A stretch of 64,000 bases of DNA from Wuchereria bancrofti (Eukaryota; Nematoda; Chromadorea; Rhabditida; Onchocercidae), in contig SSBO01000012.1 in assembly GCA_005281725.1 (NCBI GenBank), positions 17,196,603-17,260,602 of the forward strand. The letters are read 5' to 3'. The notes below the pieces were generated by a model. That model saw only the letters and a program-made list of their open reading frames with translations. It did not search any database and was not told where the DNA came from. Below, piece after piece: positions 27,401 to 39,879 of this stretch; position 1 is the stretch's first letter; every line of letters starts with the position of its first letter. The translations under genes were made by a program, and so were the position numbers.

Positions 27401-28019
27401 AATGTTGCTGGTATGTATGACAATAATTCATTCAAATAAACCAGAGATTTCCGCCTTATCGTTCCAAAAAAAGAGTGGAAGTAACACATACAAGTATTTC
27501 AAGATAACACAAAATTTAAATCTCGCCTGTAATAACATCAACATTTTGATCCATTGATTACCTTTTTTTTACCGTAAAACTGCATCTCGAGATAACAGAT
27601 AACAGCATAAAGCACCAGCAGAAGGTTCCGAAGTAAATGTAGAGTAAAGAAATTCACCAATCTTTTTATGCAAGGTATTCTGGTGAATGCATATCTGGTT
27701 TACATAATCAGACACAAGGAAAATAGGCTTCTGTCTTTCTTAACCATTGTTTCTCACCATACTTTTGCCCCTAGACCATGAGAAGTAAAACACTTTTTTG
27801 TTCTTTACTTCTCCTTACGTCACTTCGATGAAATTCCTAATAAACATTTAATATTTCTTAATTTTTTGTTATGGATAAGAATTTCAAGGTAACTTACTTC
27901 ACTTCATCCGTTTTAATATGTCCAGGAAGGCCTCTAATAAATACGGTGTGCTTGCTTTCGGGAACTTCATCTTGATCGATACGATCAAAACGCGGTCCAT
28001 TCCGATAATAACCATTCAT
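21417..28019 (-). CDS. RRM/RS-domain nuclear protein with periphilin-like C-terminus
   Basis: Fifteen exons join in phase to 591 residues: 27898-28019, 26987-27112, 26797-26885, 26552-26639, 26166-26249, 25809-26001, 25489-25581, 24674-24866, 24430-24533, 24148-24252, 23838-23904, 23581-23705, 22565-22649, 21750-21871 and 21417-21596. Residues about 25-110 form an RRM: HTVFIRGLPGHIKTDEVKDF is the first strand and helix, and LKLFVAVRFETRDAAKECMH the third strand region. Then come an acidic patch (DDDDYDK), Arg/Ser repeats (SSRSPSRGQRHSSHERSAS), a proline run (PPLPPLPPPP) and a basic stretch (KGKRKRRRRSPS). The last exons carry RETFGFVTKMLIEKDPGLED, which resembles the conserved C-terminal (Lge1-like) region of periphilin-1 as I remember it. 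RRM plus RS suggests RNA binding in nuclear speckles or chromatin-linked RNA work. The ATG lies two bases after TTTTCTTCAG, so the message is probably trans-spliced. The donor of exon 14 (GTTATC) and its AAG acceptor are the weakest sites. The first exon is duplicated at 34,433-34,556. Confidence 0.7.
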
Positions 28020-29927
28020 ATCTGAAGAAAACACTTAAACGATATGAAAAGCAAAAATGGAGAAACTAAGATAGGTACAATTCCAGAAAAAATGCCAATC
28101 GTAAATCAAGTAACACTTAAAAACTTGAAGAAACAATGACCTGAAAATTGCGAACGGTGCGGAGGATTAATGATAAAATGGGTGAAACTGATACAGTTAA
28201 CTGCCGTCGATACAGCACGTAAACAATACGCGCTTTTTACAAATCAAATTCCTGAAAAATTTGGAACCTATGGTTACTATATTGTAACCGATAAAGTTCT
28301 AAAAACGTTAACCAAGAATAATTTTGATAAAAAAGACAAAATACTCGTTTAGGATGGGAAACTTCTGAAATGTTATTTTGAGCTCCTTAAGAAAAAGTGC
28401 AACATTTTACTATCAGAAATTTTTATTAAAAATCCTCAGGGTGAGGGATCGTCGCAGCTTAAGTTTAAAGTAAACAGGAGTAAAAAGAGGACAAATCACA
28501 GGAAAAATTTCAGTAGCGACACTTAGCAAAAAAATTTTTAGAACCAGTAATATAAAGACAGAGAGAGGCACAATGCACAATTAATTTGGTTTGCAAATCG
28601 TAAATAGTAACTTCGTAAATAGTAAAAATAAGTTTTCTAGTGTAGTCACATGATGTGTCGTATTTTTTAGATATTGATTCTCAGCTCTATTTACAGCAAT
28701 TAACACCCAGAATATCTGCTTCTTCGAGAGATGATGTTTGCAGTGCAATGGAGCTATAACCCAAGGAATTGTCAAGCCATCAATAGGAGTCATACCTACC
28801 GATAAGCATAATCTCTAATCGCCAGCATGCAATGTTATTGCATGATTATCGGTTCGTTTTATAGACAAAGATAATTTGCCACAAAAAAAAAATAATCACT
28901 AAAAACCAATGCTGCTCAAATTTACAATAATTCATTGAAATTTAAATACATCCCAATCTCCTCACATAAGCAAGGGCTCTATTACTGAGAAAATAGCTAG
29001 CAACGATAAAATAATAATAAAGTCCCTGACATCCAACCACAACGCCATTCCAGAGTGATAATAATGCTCATCTAATATAAAATTACTGATGATAGTTGAA
29101 TGATTCGTAGATAATCAATTAGGATATTTAAAATGGAAACCCAAGTTCAAAATCCATACGGTAAAAGCGTTAAAACATATTTATTCATACTGCAATGAAT
29201 AACAAACAATATGATCGAATATTTCTTTGAAACCAAATGTAAATAATTAGGAAAATTATCCAGCTATATTATAAACACACATAATACAAAGTATAAAAAT
29301 TTTTCACGCCAAGAAAATGAAGCGCTTCAGAGAAACGAAAAATGAACGAAGATACGCAACAGCAACAGATTTTTGCCGTACAATGAAGGGTAGAAAAAAT
29401 CATTAGCACCAATAACATCCTAACAATATTCGCTGTCATTAATAATACTACAGATAAGGAAGGCAAACAAGCATCAGCAAATAATCTATGCTCATTTTCT
29501 TTTTTTGTCAGCAAAATCTAATGTGGCAGTAAACTCAAACATCAATCACCCAGAAAGAACAAGAAACCCGAATATATAATGATCAAAAAAAGATAAAAAT
29601 GTAATATTGACAATACGACTGAAAGAACAAGTATATCTGAAAATAATTCATGAAGCGATCTACTATAAAACTGTATTAACTAAGACAAAAACCAAATAAA
29701 ATAATCACCGCAACTATAACCAAAAAAAGCCAATATAGTAACATCGAAGCTGTTACAACGTCTGTGATAATTAAAAAAAAGATGAAATTCAGTGTTTCAG
29801 AAAGTTAATTCAGCAGCTTCAAAGAACTTCACTTCGATGATTAGTTGGTCATTGCTCAGAAATATATATCGTTTTTTCCAGTTTGTAGCAAACTTCTGGC
29901 TTCCATAAGTCAGCCTAAAAATAACTA

Positions 29928-32900
29928 TTATTTTCTGCGTCTTACATTGAGCATTCTCAGCGTTTTTATCATCAACGCTCCTTTTTTCGGTATCATTTTC
30001 TTCTTTTCTGAGTGCGAACCTAACGAAGAACTGGTGTTTCTAATTGCTTGTGGTAGATTTGTCAAGGCTTCTTTGTTTCCTGCAATATGTTATGTAAAAG
30101 GTACATTACAAGCTAATTAATAAGCTAACAAGTATTAAGCTACCCTATTAATAAGTTATAAGACATTAGTGCGTTCCCAACTGAGATGTTTTCATTTAAT
30201 CACAATACTAAAAATCTATTCTTGAAATGAAAACAAAAGAGAAGTAGTCGAGAATCCCAGGAAATAGAGTACTCAGATTGATATGCGATCACAACGGTTT
30301 GGTTTAAGGTGGATTCAGCGGAAAAAACTACAAACGATTGATAAAACCTTCACGATAATAAAAATACAACGTTCAGTTTCAAGACACACATATTATAATA
30401 CATAGCTATAAACTGGCAAATCTGGAATACCATATTTAAAATTAAAACATCCTTCCTAGAGAATCTCTTACAACCGAACAAACTGCAAAAAAATTTTCAG
30501 AACCTATCCTTAAACGGATGCAAGCGAATCCAAATATAACAAATAAAATATAAGTATAAAAAGGCATGACGGACCAGAGAGTAACCTTTATCAAAAATTT
30601 CCTTGCGTGCTTTTGAAATTTCATTAGCAGATGGTAACGGATGGCTAGCATGCTGAGTGCCATAACGTATTTGCCGACGACGGACATCACGTGGGGCCTT
30701 TGCATCCGCAAGCAGCGCAGTTTTCACCGGTGCAGTTGCTTCTCGATTATGCTGGGTTATTTTTGTTGAAAGTAACTTCAGTTTACGTTCATTTTCTTCA
30801 CATAAGCGCTACAATGCAATCATTTTTCACTAGCAAGCGATAAATGATCCATCTCTAGTTATCTTCCTTATCAGCTAGTGGTTGAAAATTCCTCACACAT
30901 TAAATGAATACACGTTCCATATTTTTAGAACAGTGATGAATTTTCCTCATTTAATCAAATATTCTAATGAAACGTTCTCACATATTTAAATTCGCACTAT
31001 TCATTAGACTAATCTTTTCGAACGCTTGTTCTACGGAACGAAATGAAATAAAAACTAACATAATAACATTCCCGCCATGTTTCGTCATCTGTTGTTTCAC
31101 ATTTTGGAAAAGCACGATTTACAATCCGCTCCCACAATTCATCGCTATCTTCCATAAGTTGCTGTAGAAAGAAGTACTGAATCATTTTATTTCAAAATGA
31201 GCTCTATGAACTAAAAAAAATTATTTATCACTACTACTTCTCATGCAATTTATCCAGCTAAAACTTATACTTTATTACAACTTGTTTCATTAGGCTTACC
31301 GGATTTCGCCTTTCAATCAAACATAACTGATTCAAGGAGCATTTCTCAAGCACTGGTTTCAGCAGAAAATATGGTGTGTCGCCAACTTCCTCAATTGCTG
31401 AAAAAATGATTATGTGGAATGACACCAATGCCAATCGGAAACAGAATTTTTAATTCACGTCAACTACTTGATACAGTTGAGCAATACGTCAGCTAGAATT
31501 TACAAAATTATAAAGTTCTTTGGTATGAAAAAAATAAGTAAATAACGAAGAAAAAGCAATAATGCATTTACTTACAAATGTGCATGCAAAAAAGACTGTT
31601 AGAATAAAAATCAAGACGAAAATTTTCGTGAAAATGTATTAGTTTGAAATATTTTAAAGTATTTTAGGCAAGAGTGCGATTTTAATAGCTGGTATTCCAA
31701 TCTCCTGAACCTTCAAAACCAGTACAAAGCATAACCAAAAGATTTCCGAAAACGTTACGCATTCGAAATACGGAAATTCAATTCATGCTGAACAAGTAAT
31801 ATTTCAAACCCATCAACAACGACTTTGAAATGTCAAAAACGAAAACTCACAATTAATGTTAGCAATTAATATTTTAATACATAAATTCTGCAACGTTGGC
31901 ACCACCTTAACAGCATCATTTCTCGGACGTCCCGCATAGATTTTACACACTGATTTACGTGGTTTAAACATTAACGCATCCATCACAGATGTCTTGGACA
32001 TGTCTGAAAAAGTGTTTCAATATTTCGAAAAAAAGTGAGAATTACATCCATATAAAAAGCAGCCATTTCCAAAAAAACATCTAAAATTAGTGGTTTACAC
32101 GGAATTCACATCTTTCTATGCAATTCTTTAACAAAAGTTGCCACAAGTAATATTATGCACCTTTCTGTTCTCTTCCCGCCTAAACAACTGAAATGGAACA
32201 TGATAAAATAATTCGTACCGAATCCCAATAATATTAAATATATAATCATTAACTAATTGAAGCCACCAAACACCATACCAGCATTGTGTTTTTTCAGTAC
32301 GGGTTCAAAATTTAACACTTTGGATGGTCTATAATTCACATCCACTTTCGATGATTTCCAATCATTACAATCAGTTTTCATTTTCTTGAGTTTAGGAGGT
32401 CTAGCAGTATCAGCCCGAGCCAACATGTCTGCAAAGCTCAAACCCGAGCAAGCATTTTTTAGCCCATTACTTGATGGCTGAAACAGAAGTGTGTGATTTT
32501 GATATAAAAAAGCTATGTAATTAAATTTCCATTCTAGAAAAAAAATTCCATATTATCCATTCGATGTCGATGGATAACAAGACTTACTATAATCTTGCAA
32601 CTTACTCAGAATGAACATTGAGCCAGAAAAAAGAGAAGCCCAAGAGCAATGAACTGTAGTTGAAGTGGTTTAGAAAATAAGAAAAGTCATTCGTACTCAG
32701 CAAATATAACTTACCCTAGTCTTATTACAGTGAACTTCATCAGCACCATCATCTGCTTCTTGCTCACCCTTGTTTTCTTTTTCCTTCCTCCGATCCCTTT
32801 TCTTCGACTTTTTTGGAGGATTTTCACCTTCTGAACATGGTGAAAGGAATCGTTTTCTAAAATTTATATTTGCTAGATTACTCAAATATTTCTCATCAGA

Positions 32901-33410
32901 TGTTCTTATATTTGGTCAAACCGATCCCTCCTATTAAGTATTCTTTCTGCAAAACACACTGGAAATTACAAACTTTCGTTGTTTCAAGCCACAACTCCGT
33001 GCCATATCTTTCCATTTTTCGACGATTTGCAATGCTTTCGTGCCATGCTGCTCGTGACTTCTCAATTGATTTACTGCTTTTCCCACTCCTGTCTCCGATA
33101 ATAGCTCCAGTGTCATATTAATGTTTGCTAAGCGTCTCAAAGCATGGCCAATCTGCAATATGCTTGTCATCACTGTTTATTCCGAATAATGCAACACATT
33201 TTGTGATGAATTTAACTTCAGAATGCTCTATCCGATCTACCAATAAGTCTAGATTGCATTAAACCAGATAACTACGAAATGCACACAGATTTGAAAACAT
33301 CTGCAAGATAAGGAAACAATGGAGCTTTCACCAACTTTATTATCACAGCTTAACATCCGTGTGTATTTCTCCACTTTTTCCCGGATCTCTCCGTCTTCAT
33401 CGCCATTCAT
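29928..33410 (-). CDS. ELOA: Elongin A (intact)
   Basis: Nine exons join in phase from ATG to TAA, 446 residues: 33318-33410, 32974-33152, 32715-32856, 32279-32477, 31851-32003, 31300-31397, 31060-31161, 30586-30808 and 29928-30079. Elongin A is the large subunit of Elongin (SIII), which raises the elongation rate of RNA polymerase II and, through Elongin B/C, forms a ubiquitin ligase. The N-terminus has the TFIIS N-terminal (LW) fold: LELLSETGVGKAVNQLRSHE. A basic, Lys-rich linker follows. The BC-box for Elongin C is TLQNLCIKIL, and the family signature after it reads FLLKPVLEKCSLNQLCLIE, then DELWERIVNRAFP and APRDVRRRQIRYGT. The tail is short and basic (MIKTLRMLNVRRRK), as in the human protein. 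It is shorter than human Elongin A (about 770) because the disordered linker is reduced. An upstream in-frame ATG at 33,440 exists, but TTTTTTGTAG lies 16 bases before the 33,410 ATG, which suggests a trans-splice site between them and favours 33,410. Confidence 0.92.
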
Positions 33411-33873
33411 TTCGGCAGTAAGTGCTACAAAAAATCCCAAATGGATGTTTTGTCGACCAGTAAGTAGGTCTTTACTTATATTTGCGAACGAAAAAATTGA
33501 TCAGTCGCAACATAGCACCACTAAACGATAAAAACCGATGATCAGCGAGCGACCTGGTATCACGCAAGGGATAAAAATCGATGAGAACAAAGTGACATTA
33601 TGCAAATAGCGCGTGCCCCCCTTCTAGTCGCAGATCTCCTAGTGAGTCATTTAGCAATTTTACCTAGATGTACATAGCGTATAGTTATTTGCACCACTCA
33701 CCAACGTATAATCATACGTGCCGGACATAACTCAGCGTCCTGCACTGGATTTGCCGGAAAAAGTTTGTACACAGTAACACACATACACAGTAATTTTAAC
33801 AAATGAACAAGAAAACCTTGTCCATCCCACTTCAAAATGGATTAAATAAAAAGTAGCCGGAGAGCTGGGAAGT
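33411..33873 (-). promoter_or_regulatory. Upstream region of Elongin A
   Basis: This 463-base stretch lies directly 5' of the Elongin A start and ends at the lone n. It is more GC-rich than the introns and has no gene in it. It is almost unchanged in the right copy (39,880-40,342). It probably contains the promoter, but I see no defined element beyond the acceptor-like TTTTTTGTAG just before the start. Confidence 0.4.
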
Positions 33874-33874
33874 N
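33874..33874. other. Single n at duplication junction
   Basis: One undetermined base sits exactly where the left copy ends and the right copy begins. Some scaffolding programs write a single n when two contigs are thought to overlap. This makes the junction a suspected contig join rather than sequenced continuity. Confidence 0.85.
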
Positions 33875-34432
33875 GCACATGGTAACTGCGCCAGCACAAG
33901 GTGTATTTCTCCACAAACAAAATTCAGCCAAGAGAGTAAGATTCGATGAAAATATTGCTGTATGTATGACAATAATTCATTCAAATAAACCACAGATTTT
34001 CGCCTTATCGTTCCAAAAAGAAGAGTGAAAGTAACATATACAAGTATTTCAAGATAACATAAAATTTAAATCTCGCCTGTAATAACATCAACATTTTCAT
34101 CCATTGATTACCTTTTTTTACCGTAAAACTGTATCTCAAGATAACAGATAACAGCATAAAGCATCAGCAGAAGGTTCAAAAGTAAATGTAAAGTAAAGAA
34201 ATTCACCAGTCTTTTTATACAAGGTATTCTGGTGTATGCATAACTGGTTTAGATAATCTGACACAAGAAAGAAAACATCTTCTGTCTTTCTTAGCCATTG
34301 TTTCTGACCATACTTTTGCCCCTAGACCACGAGAAGTAAAACAGTTTTTTTACGTCACTTCGATGAAATTTCTAATAACATTTAATATTTTTAAATTTTT
34401 TGTTATGGATAAAAAATTTTAAGGTAACTTAC

Positions 34433-34556
34433 TTCACTTCATCCGTTTTAATATGTCCAGGAAGGCCTCTAATAAATACGGTGTGCTTGCTTTCGGGAAC
34501 TTCATCTTGATCGACACGATCAAAACGTGGTCCATTCCGATAATAACCATTCATAT
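34433..34556 (-). pseudogene. Orphan copy of RRM gene first exon
   Basis: This matches 27,898-28,021. Start codon, 122-base coding part, donor and the preceding TTCAG acceptor are all kept, and the differences I noticed (for example GAT/GAC and CGC/CGT) are silent. The segment ends before exon 2, so in this arrangement the exon has no downstream partners and could only give a truncated product. Confidence 0.7.
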
Positions 34557-36520
34557 CTGAAGAAAACACTGAAACGTTATGAAAGGCGAAAATGGCGAAA
34601 CTAAGATAGATCTAATTTCAGAAAAATGTCAATCGTAAATCAAGTAACATTTAAAAACTTTGAGAAAACAATGGCCTAAAAATTGCGAACGGTGCGAAGG
34701 ATTAATGATAAAATGGGTGGAATTGATACAGTTAACTGCCGTCGATACAGCACGTAAAAATACGCACTTTTTACAAATCAAATTCCTGAAAATTTTGGAA
34801 CCCATGATTACTATACTGCAACCTACAGAGTTCTAAAAACGTTAACCAGACATAATTTTGATAAAGAAGACAAAATACAACTAAATGATGAAGCTGGTTT
34901 AGTATTGGAAAACTTCTGAAATGTTATTATTTTGAACACCTTAAGAAAAAGTGTAACATCTTACTAGCAAAATTTTTTACTAAAAATTTCCAGAACGAAA
35001 AATTGTCGCAGTTTAAGTTTAAAGGAAACAGGAGTAAAACGAGGACAAATCACGGAAAAAGTTCGGTAGCGACACTTAGCAAAAAAATTTATAGAGCCAA
35101 TAACATAAAGACAGAGAGAGGCACAATGCGCAATTAATCTGGTCTGCAAATCGTAAATTATACGTAACTTAAAATAAGTCTTCTAGTGTAGTCACACGAT
35201 GTACCATATTTTTTAGATATTGGTTCTCAGAAGCTCTATTTATAGCATTCAACACCCAGAATATCTATTTCTTTGAGAAGTGATGTTTGCAGTGCAATGA
35301 ACTATAACCCAAGGAATTGTCAAGACATCAATAGGAATCATACCTATCGATAAGCATAATCTCTAATCGCAGCATGCAATGTTATTGCATGATCATCGGT
35401 TCGTTTTATAGACAAAGATAATTTGCCACAAAAAAAGGATAATCACTAAAAATTAATGTTGCTCAAATTTACAATAATTCATTGAAATTTAAATCATCCC
35501 GATTTCCTCACATAAGCAAGAGTTTGGTACATTACTGAAAAAGCAAATAGTTAGCAACGACAAAATAATAATCAAGTCCCTAACATCCAACTACAACATC
35601 ATTCCACAGTGATAATAATGCTCATCTAATACAGAGTTACTGATGATAATTGAATGATTCGTAGATAATCAATTAGGATATTTAAAATGGAAACCCAAGT
35701 TCAAAATCCATACAGTAAAAGCGTTAAAACATATTTATTCATACTGCAATGAATAACAAACAATATGACCGAATATTTCTTTGAAACAAATGTAAATAAT
35801 TAGGAAAATCACCCAGCTATATTATAAATACACAAATAATACAAAAGTATAAAAATTTTTCATGCCAACAAAATGAAGCGATTCACGGAAACGAAAAATG
35901 AATAAAGATAACGATCTACTAGGTCAACAGCAACAGATTTTTGCCGTACAATGAAGTAGTAGAAAAAACCACTAGCATCAAAACATCCTAACGGTATTTG
36001 CTATCATTAATAATACTACAGATAAGGAAGGCAAATAAGCATCAGCAAACAATCTATGCTCATTTTCTTTTTTTTGTCAGCAAAATTTAATGTAAACTGT
36101 TAAACATCAATCACCTCAAGAACAAGAAATCCGAATATGTAATGATCAAAAAAAGATAAAAATGTAATATTGACAATACGACTGAACGAATAAGTATATT
36201 TGAAAATATTTCATGAAGCGATCTACTATAAAATTGTATTAACTAAGACAAAAACAAAATAAAATAATGAACTGCAATCTCCGCAACTACAACCAAAAAA
36301 GCCAGTACAGTAACATCGAAGCTTACAACATCTCATGTGATGATTAAAAGAAAGATGAAATTCACTGTTTCAGAAAGTTAATTCAATAGGTTTAAAGAAC
36401 TTCGCTTCGATGATTAGTTGGTCATTGCTCAGAAATATATATTTTTTTTCCAATTAAAAATTTTCCAATTTCCAAATGCAGCAAACTTCTGGCTTCCATA
36501 AGTCAGCCTAAAAATAACTA

Positions 36521-39500
36521 CTATTTTCTACGTTTTACACTGAATATTCTCAGCGTCTTTATCATCATAATACAAGGCTAAAAACTGGCAAATCATTATA
36601 ATACAAGGATATAAACTGGCAAATCTGGAATATCATATTCAAAACATCTGTCCTAGAGAATCTCTTACAACCGAACTGCAAAAAAATTTTCATAATGTAT
36701 CCTTAAACGATGCAAGCAAATCCGAATATAACAGAAAAAATATAAATATAAAAAGGCATGACGGACCAGAGAGTAACCTTTATCAAAAATTTCCTTGCGT
36801 GCTTTTGAAATTTCATTAGCAAATGGTAACGGATGGCTACCATGCTGAGTGCCATAACGTGTTAGCCGACGAAGAACATCACGCGGGATCTTTGCATCCG
36901 CAAGCAGCGCAGTTTTCACCGGTGCAGTTGCTTCTCGATTAAGCTGGGTTATTTTTGTTGAAAGTAATTTTAGCTTAAATTCCTTTTTTTTTCACTAGCA
37001 AGCGATAAGTGATTCATCTCCAGTTATCTTCCTTATCAGCTAGTGGTTGAAAATTCCTCACACATTAAATCAAGACAGATTTGCATGAACTGTCCCATAT
37101 TTTTAAAACAGATGTAATGAATCTTTCTCATTTTACCAAATATGCTTTGTATTCTACTGAAATGTCCTCACATATTATAAAATCGCACCATTCATCAGAC
37201 TCTTTTCAAACGCTTATTCTACGGAACAAAATAAAATAAAAACTAACAATAACATTCCCTCCATGTTTCGTCATCTGTTGTTTCACATTTTGGAAAAACA
37301 CGATTTACAATCTGCTCCCACAACTCATCATTATCTTCCATTCGTTGCTGTAGAAAAAAGTACTAAATTATTTTATTTCAAAATGAGCTCTATGAACTAA
37401 AAAAAAAATTATTTTTCACTATTTCATGCAAGTTATCCAACTAAACACAATTTGTTTAATTACAACTTGTTTAATTACGCTTGCCGGATTTTGCCTTTCA
37501 ATCAAACATAACTGATTCAAGGAGCATTTCTCAAGCACTGATTTCAACAATATGGCGTGTAGTCAACTTCCTCAACTCCTGAAAAAATGATTATGTGGAA
37601 TGATCACCAATGCCAATCGGAAATAGAATTTTTAATTTATGTCAACTATTTGATACAATTGACCAATACATCACCTACAATTTACAAAATTTTTTGGTAT
37701 GAAAAAAAAAGTAGATGCCGAAGAAAAAGCAATAATGCATTTACTTACAAATGTGTGTGTAAAAAAGGCTNNNNNNNNNNNNNNNNNNNNNNNNNNNNNN
37801 NNNNNNNNNNNNNNNNNNNNNNNNNNNNNNNNNNNNNNNNNNNNNNNNNNNNNNNNNNNNNNNNNNNNNNNNNNNNNNNNNNNNNNNNNNNNNNNNNNNN
37901 NNNNNNNNNNNNNNNNNNNNNNNNNNNNNNNNNNNNNNNNNNNNNNNNNNNNNNNNNNNNNNNNNNNNNNNNNNNNNNNNNNNNNNNNNNNNNNNNNNNN
38001 NNNNNNNNNNNNNNNNNNNNNNNNNNNNNNNNNNNNNNNNNNNNNNNNNNNNNNNNNNNNNNNNNNNNNNNNNNNNNNNNNNNNNNNNNNNNNNNNNNNN
38101 NNNNNNNNNNNNNNNNNNNNNNNNNNNNNNNNNNNNNNNNNNNNNNNNNNNNNNNNNNNNNNNNNNNNNNNNNNNNNNNNNNNNNNNNNNNNNNNNNNNN
38201 NNNNNNNNNNNTACAAAACCAATGCGAAGCATAACTAAAATATTTCGGAAAACGTTATTCATTCAGCTGAAATACAAAAATTCAATTCATGCTAAACAAG
38301 CAACATTTCAAATCCTTATACGACTTTGAGATGTGAAAAACAAAACTCATAATTAATGTTAGCAATTAATACTTTAATAAATAAATTCTGCAACGTTGGC
38401 ATCACCTTAGCAGCACCATTTCTCGGACATCCGCATAGATTTCACACACTGATTTACGTAATTTAAACATTAACGCATCCACCACAGATGTCTTGGACAT
38501 GTCTGAAAGTGTTTCAATATTTTGAAAAAAGTGAAAAAGAATTACATCTATATAAAAAGTAGCCATTTTCAAAAAAACATCTAAAATTAGTGGTTTACAT
38601 GGAAATCACATCTTTCTATTTTTTTAACAAAAGTTGCCACAAATAATATTATGCACCTTTTCCTTCTCTCTCCGCCTAAACAACTGAAATGGAACATGAT
38701 AATACAATTCGTACCGAATCCCAATCATATTAAATGTATAGTCATTAACTAATTGAAGCCACCAAACGTCAAACCAGCATTGTGTTTCATCAGCACGGGT
38801 TCAAAATTTAATACTTTGGATGGTCTGTAATTCACATATACTTTCGATGATTTCCAATCATTACAATCAGTTTTCATTTTCTTGAGGAGGTCCGGCAATA
38901 TCAGCCCGAGCTAACATGTCTGCAAAACTCAAACCCAAGCAAGCATTTTTTAGCCCATTACTTGACGGCTGAAACAGAAAATGATTTTGATATAAAAAAG
39001 CTATGTAACTAAATTTCCATTGGAGAAAAAAAATTTCATATTATCCATTCGATGTCGCTGGATAGCAAGAGTTAATATAATCTTGCAACTTAGAATGAAC
39101 ACTGAGTCAGAAAAAAGAGAAACCTAAGAGCGATGAACTAGAGTTGAAGTGGTTTAGAAAATAAGAAAAGTCATTCGTACTCAGCAAATATAACTTACTC
39201 CAGTCTTATTACAGTGAACTTCATCAGCACAGTCATCTGCTTCTTACTCACCGTTTTCTTTTTCCTTCCTCTAATTCCTTTTCTTCAACTTTTTTAGAGG
39301 ATTTTCTCCTTTTGGTGAAAGTAATCGTTTTCTAAAATTTATAAAATTTATACTCAAATCTTTCTCATCAGATGTTCTTATATTTGCTCAAATCCATCCC
39401 TCCTATTTCTAACTTTAAGTATTCTTTCTGGAAAACACATTGCAAATTACAAACTTCCGTTGTTTCAAGCCACAACTCCATATCTTTCCGTTTTTCAACG

Positions 39501-39879
39501 ATTTTGCCATCTGCTCCTGACTTCTCAATTGATTTACTGCTTTTCCCACTCCTGTCTCCGATAATAACTCCAATGTCATATTAATGTTTGCCTGGAATAT
39601 GCGTCTCAAAGCATGGCCAATCTGCAATATGCTTGTCATCACTGTTTATTCCGAATAATGCAACACATTTTGTGATGAATTTAACTTCAGAATGCTCTAT
39701 CCGATCTACCAATAAGTCTAGATTGCATTAAACCAGATAACTACGAAATGCACACAGATTTGAAAACATCTGCAAGATAAGGAAACAATGGAGCTTTCAC
39801 CAACTTTATTATCACAGCTTAACATCCGTGTGTATTGCTCCACTTTTTCCCGGATCTCTCCGTCTTCATCGCTATTCAT
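36521..39879 (-). pseudogene. Elongin A pseudogene
   Basis: This is the right-hand counterpart of the gene at 29,928-33,410. Exon 1 is open. Exon 2 has lost bases around 39,480-39,520, in the TFIIS-like region. Exon 3 has a TAA in place of a CAA codon at 39,244-39,246. Exon 4 has a 5-base deletion near 38,886 that soon leads to a stop. The exon 5 donor has changed from GTGAGT to ATGAGT near 38,350. Exon 6 has a 4-base deletion near 37,548 and a GC donor. Exon 8 has lost its 5' end and acceptor near 36,985. Exon 9 is mostly deleted, leaving only the last codons at about 36,521-36,571. Exon 7 (near 37,262-37,350) still looks intact. No full-length product is possible from this copy. Confidence 0.88.
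37771..38211. other. Assembly gap of 441 n
   Basis: The gap lies in the right copy between pseudogene exons 6 and 5. The matching stretch of the left copy is only about 130 bases (roughly 31,590-31,720), so the gap length is probably an estimate or the right copy carries an insertion here. Confidence 0.99.

Larger units (their letters stand above)
27325..33873. repeat. Left copy of 6.5-kb duplicated segment
   Basis: From GCACATGGTAACTGCG at 27,325 to GAGAGCTGGGAAGT at 33,873 this segment is repeated, in the same orientation, at 33,875-40,342. It starts inside intron 1 of the RRM gene, takes in that gene's first exon and the whole intact Elongin A gene, and ends 463 bases upstream of the Elongin A start. 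The two copies differ by frequent substitutions and short indels over most of their length. Confidence 0.95.

Noticed and set aside
28581..28793. Minus-strand frame starting MTPIDGLTIPW
   Set aside because: The matching place in the right copy (near 35,310) has a one-base difference that destroys the frame, and there is no splice support, so it looks like intergenic sequence.
30442..30585. Read-through of Elongin A exon 8 into a hydrophobic tail
   Set aside because: The two copies diverge by frameshift right after the donor, and a phase-matching last exon with the conserved basic tail exists at 29,928-30,079.
37587..38262. Open frames of 173-215 codons on both strands
   Set aside because: They are produced by the 441-base run of n and have no coding content inside the gap.
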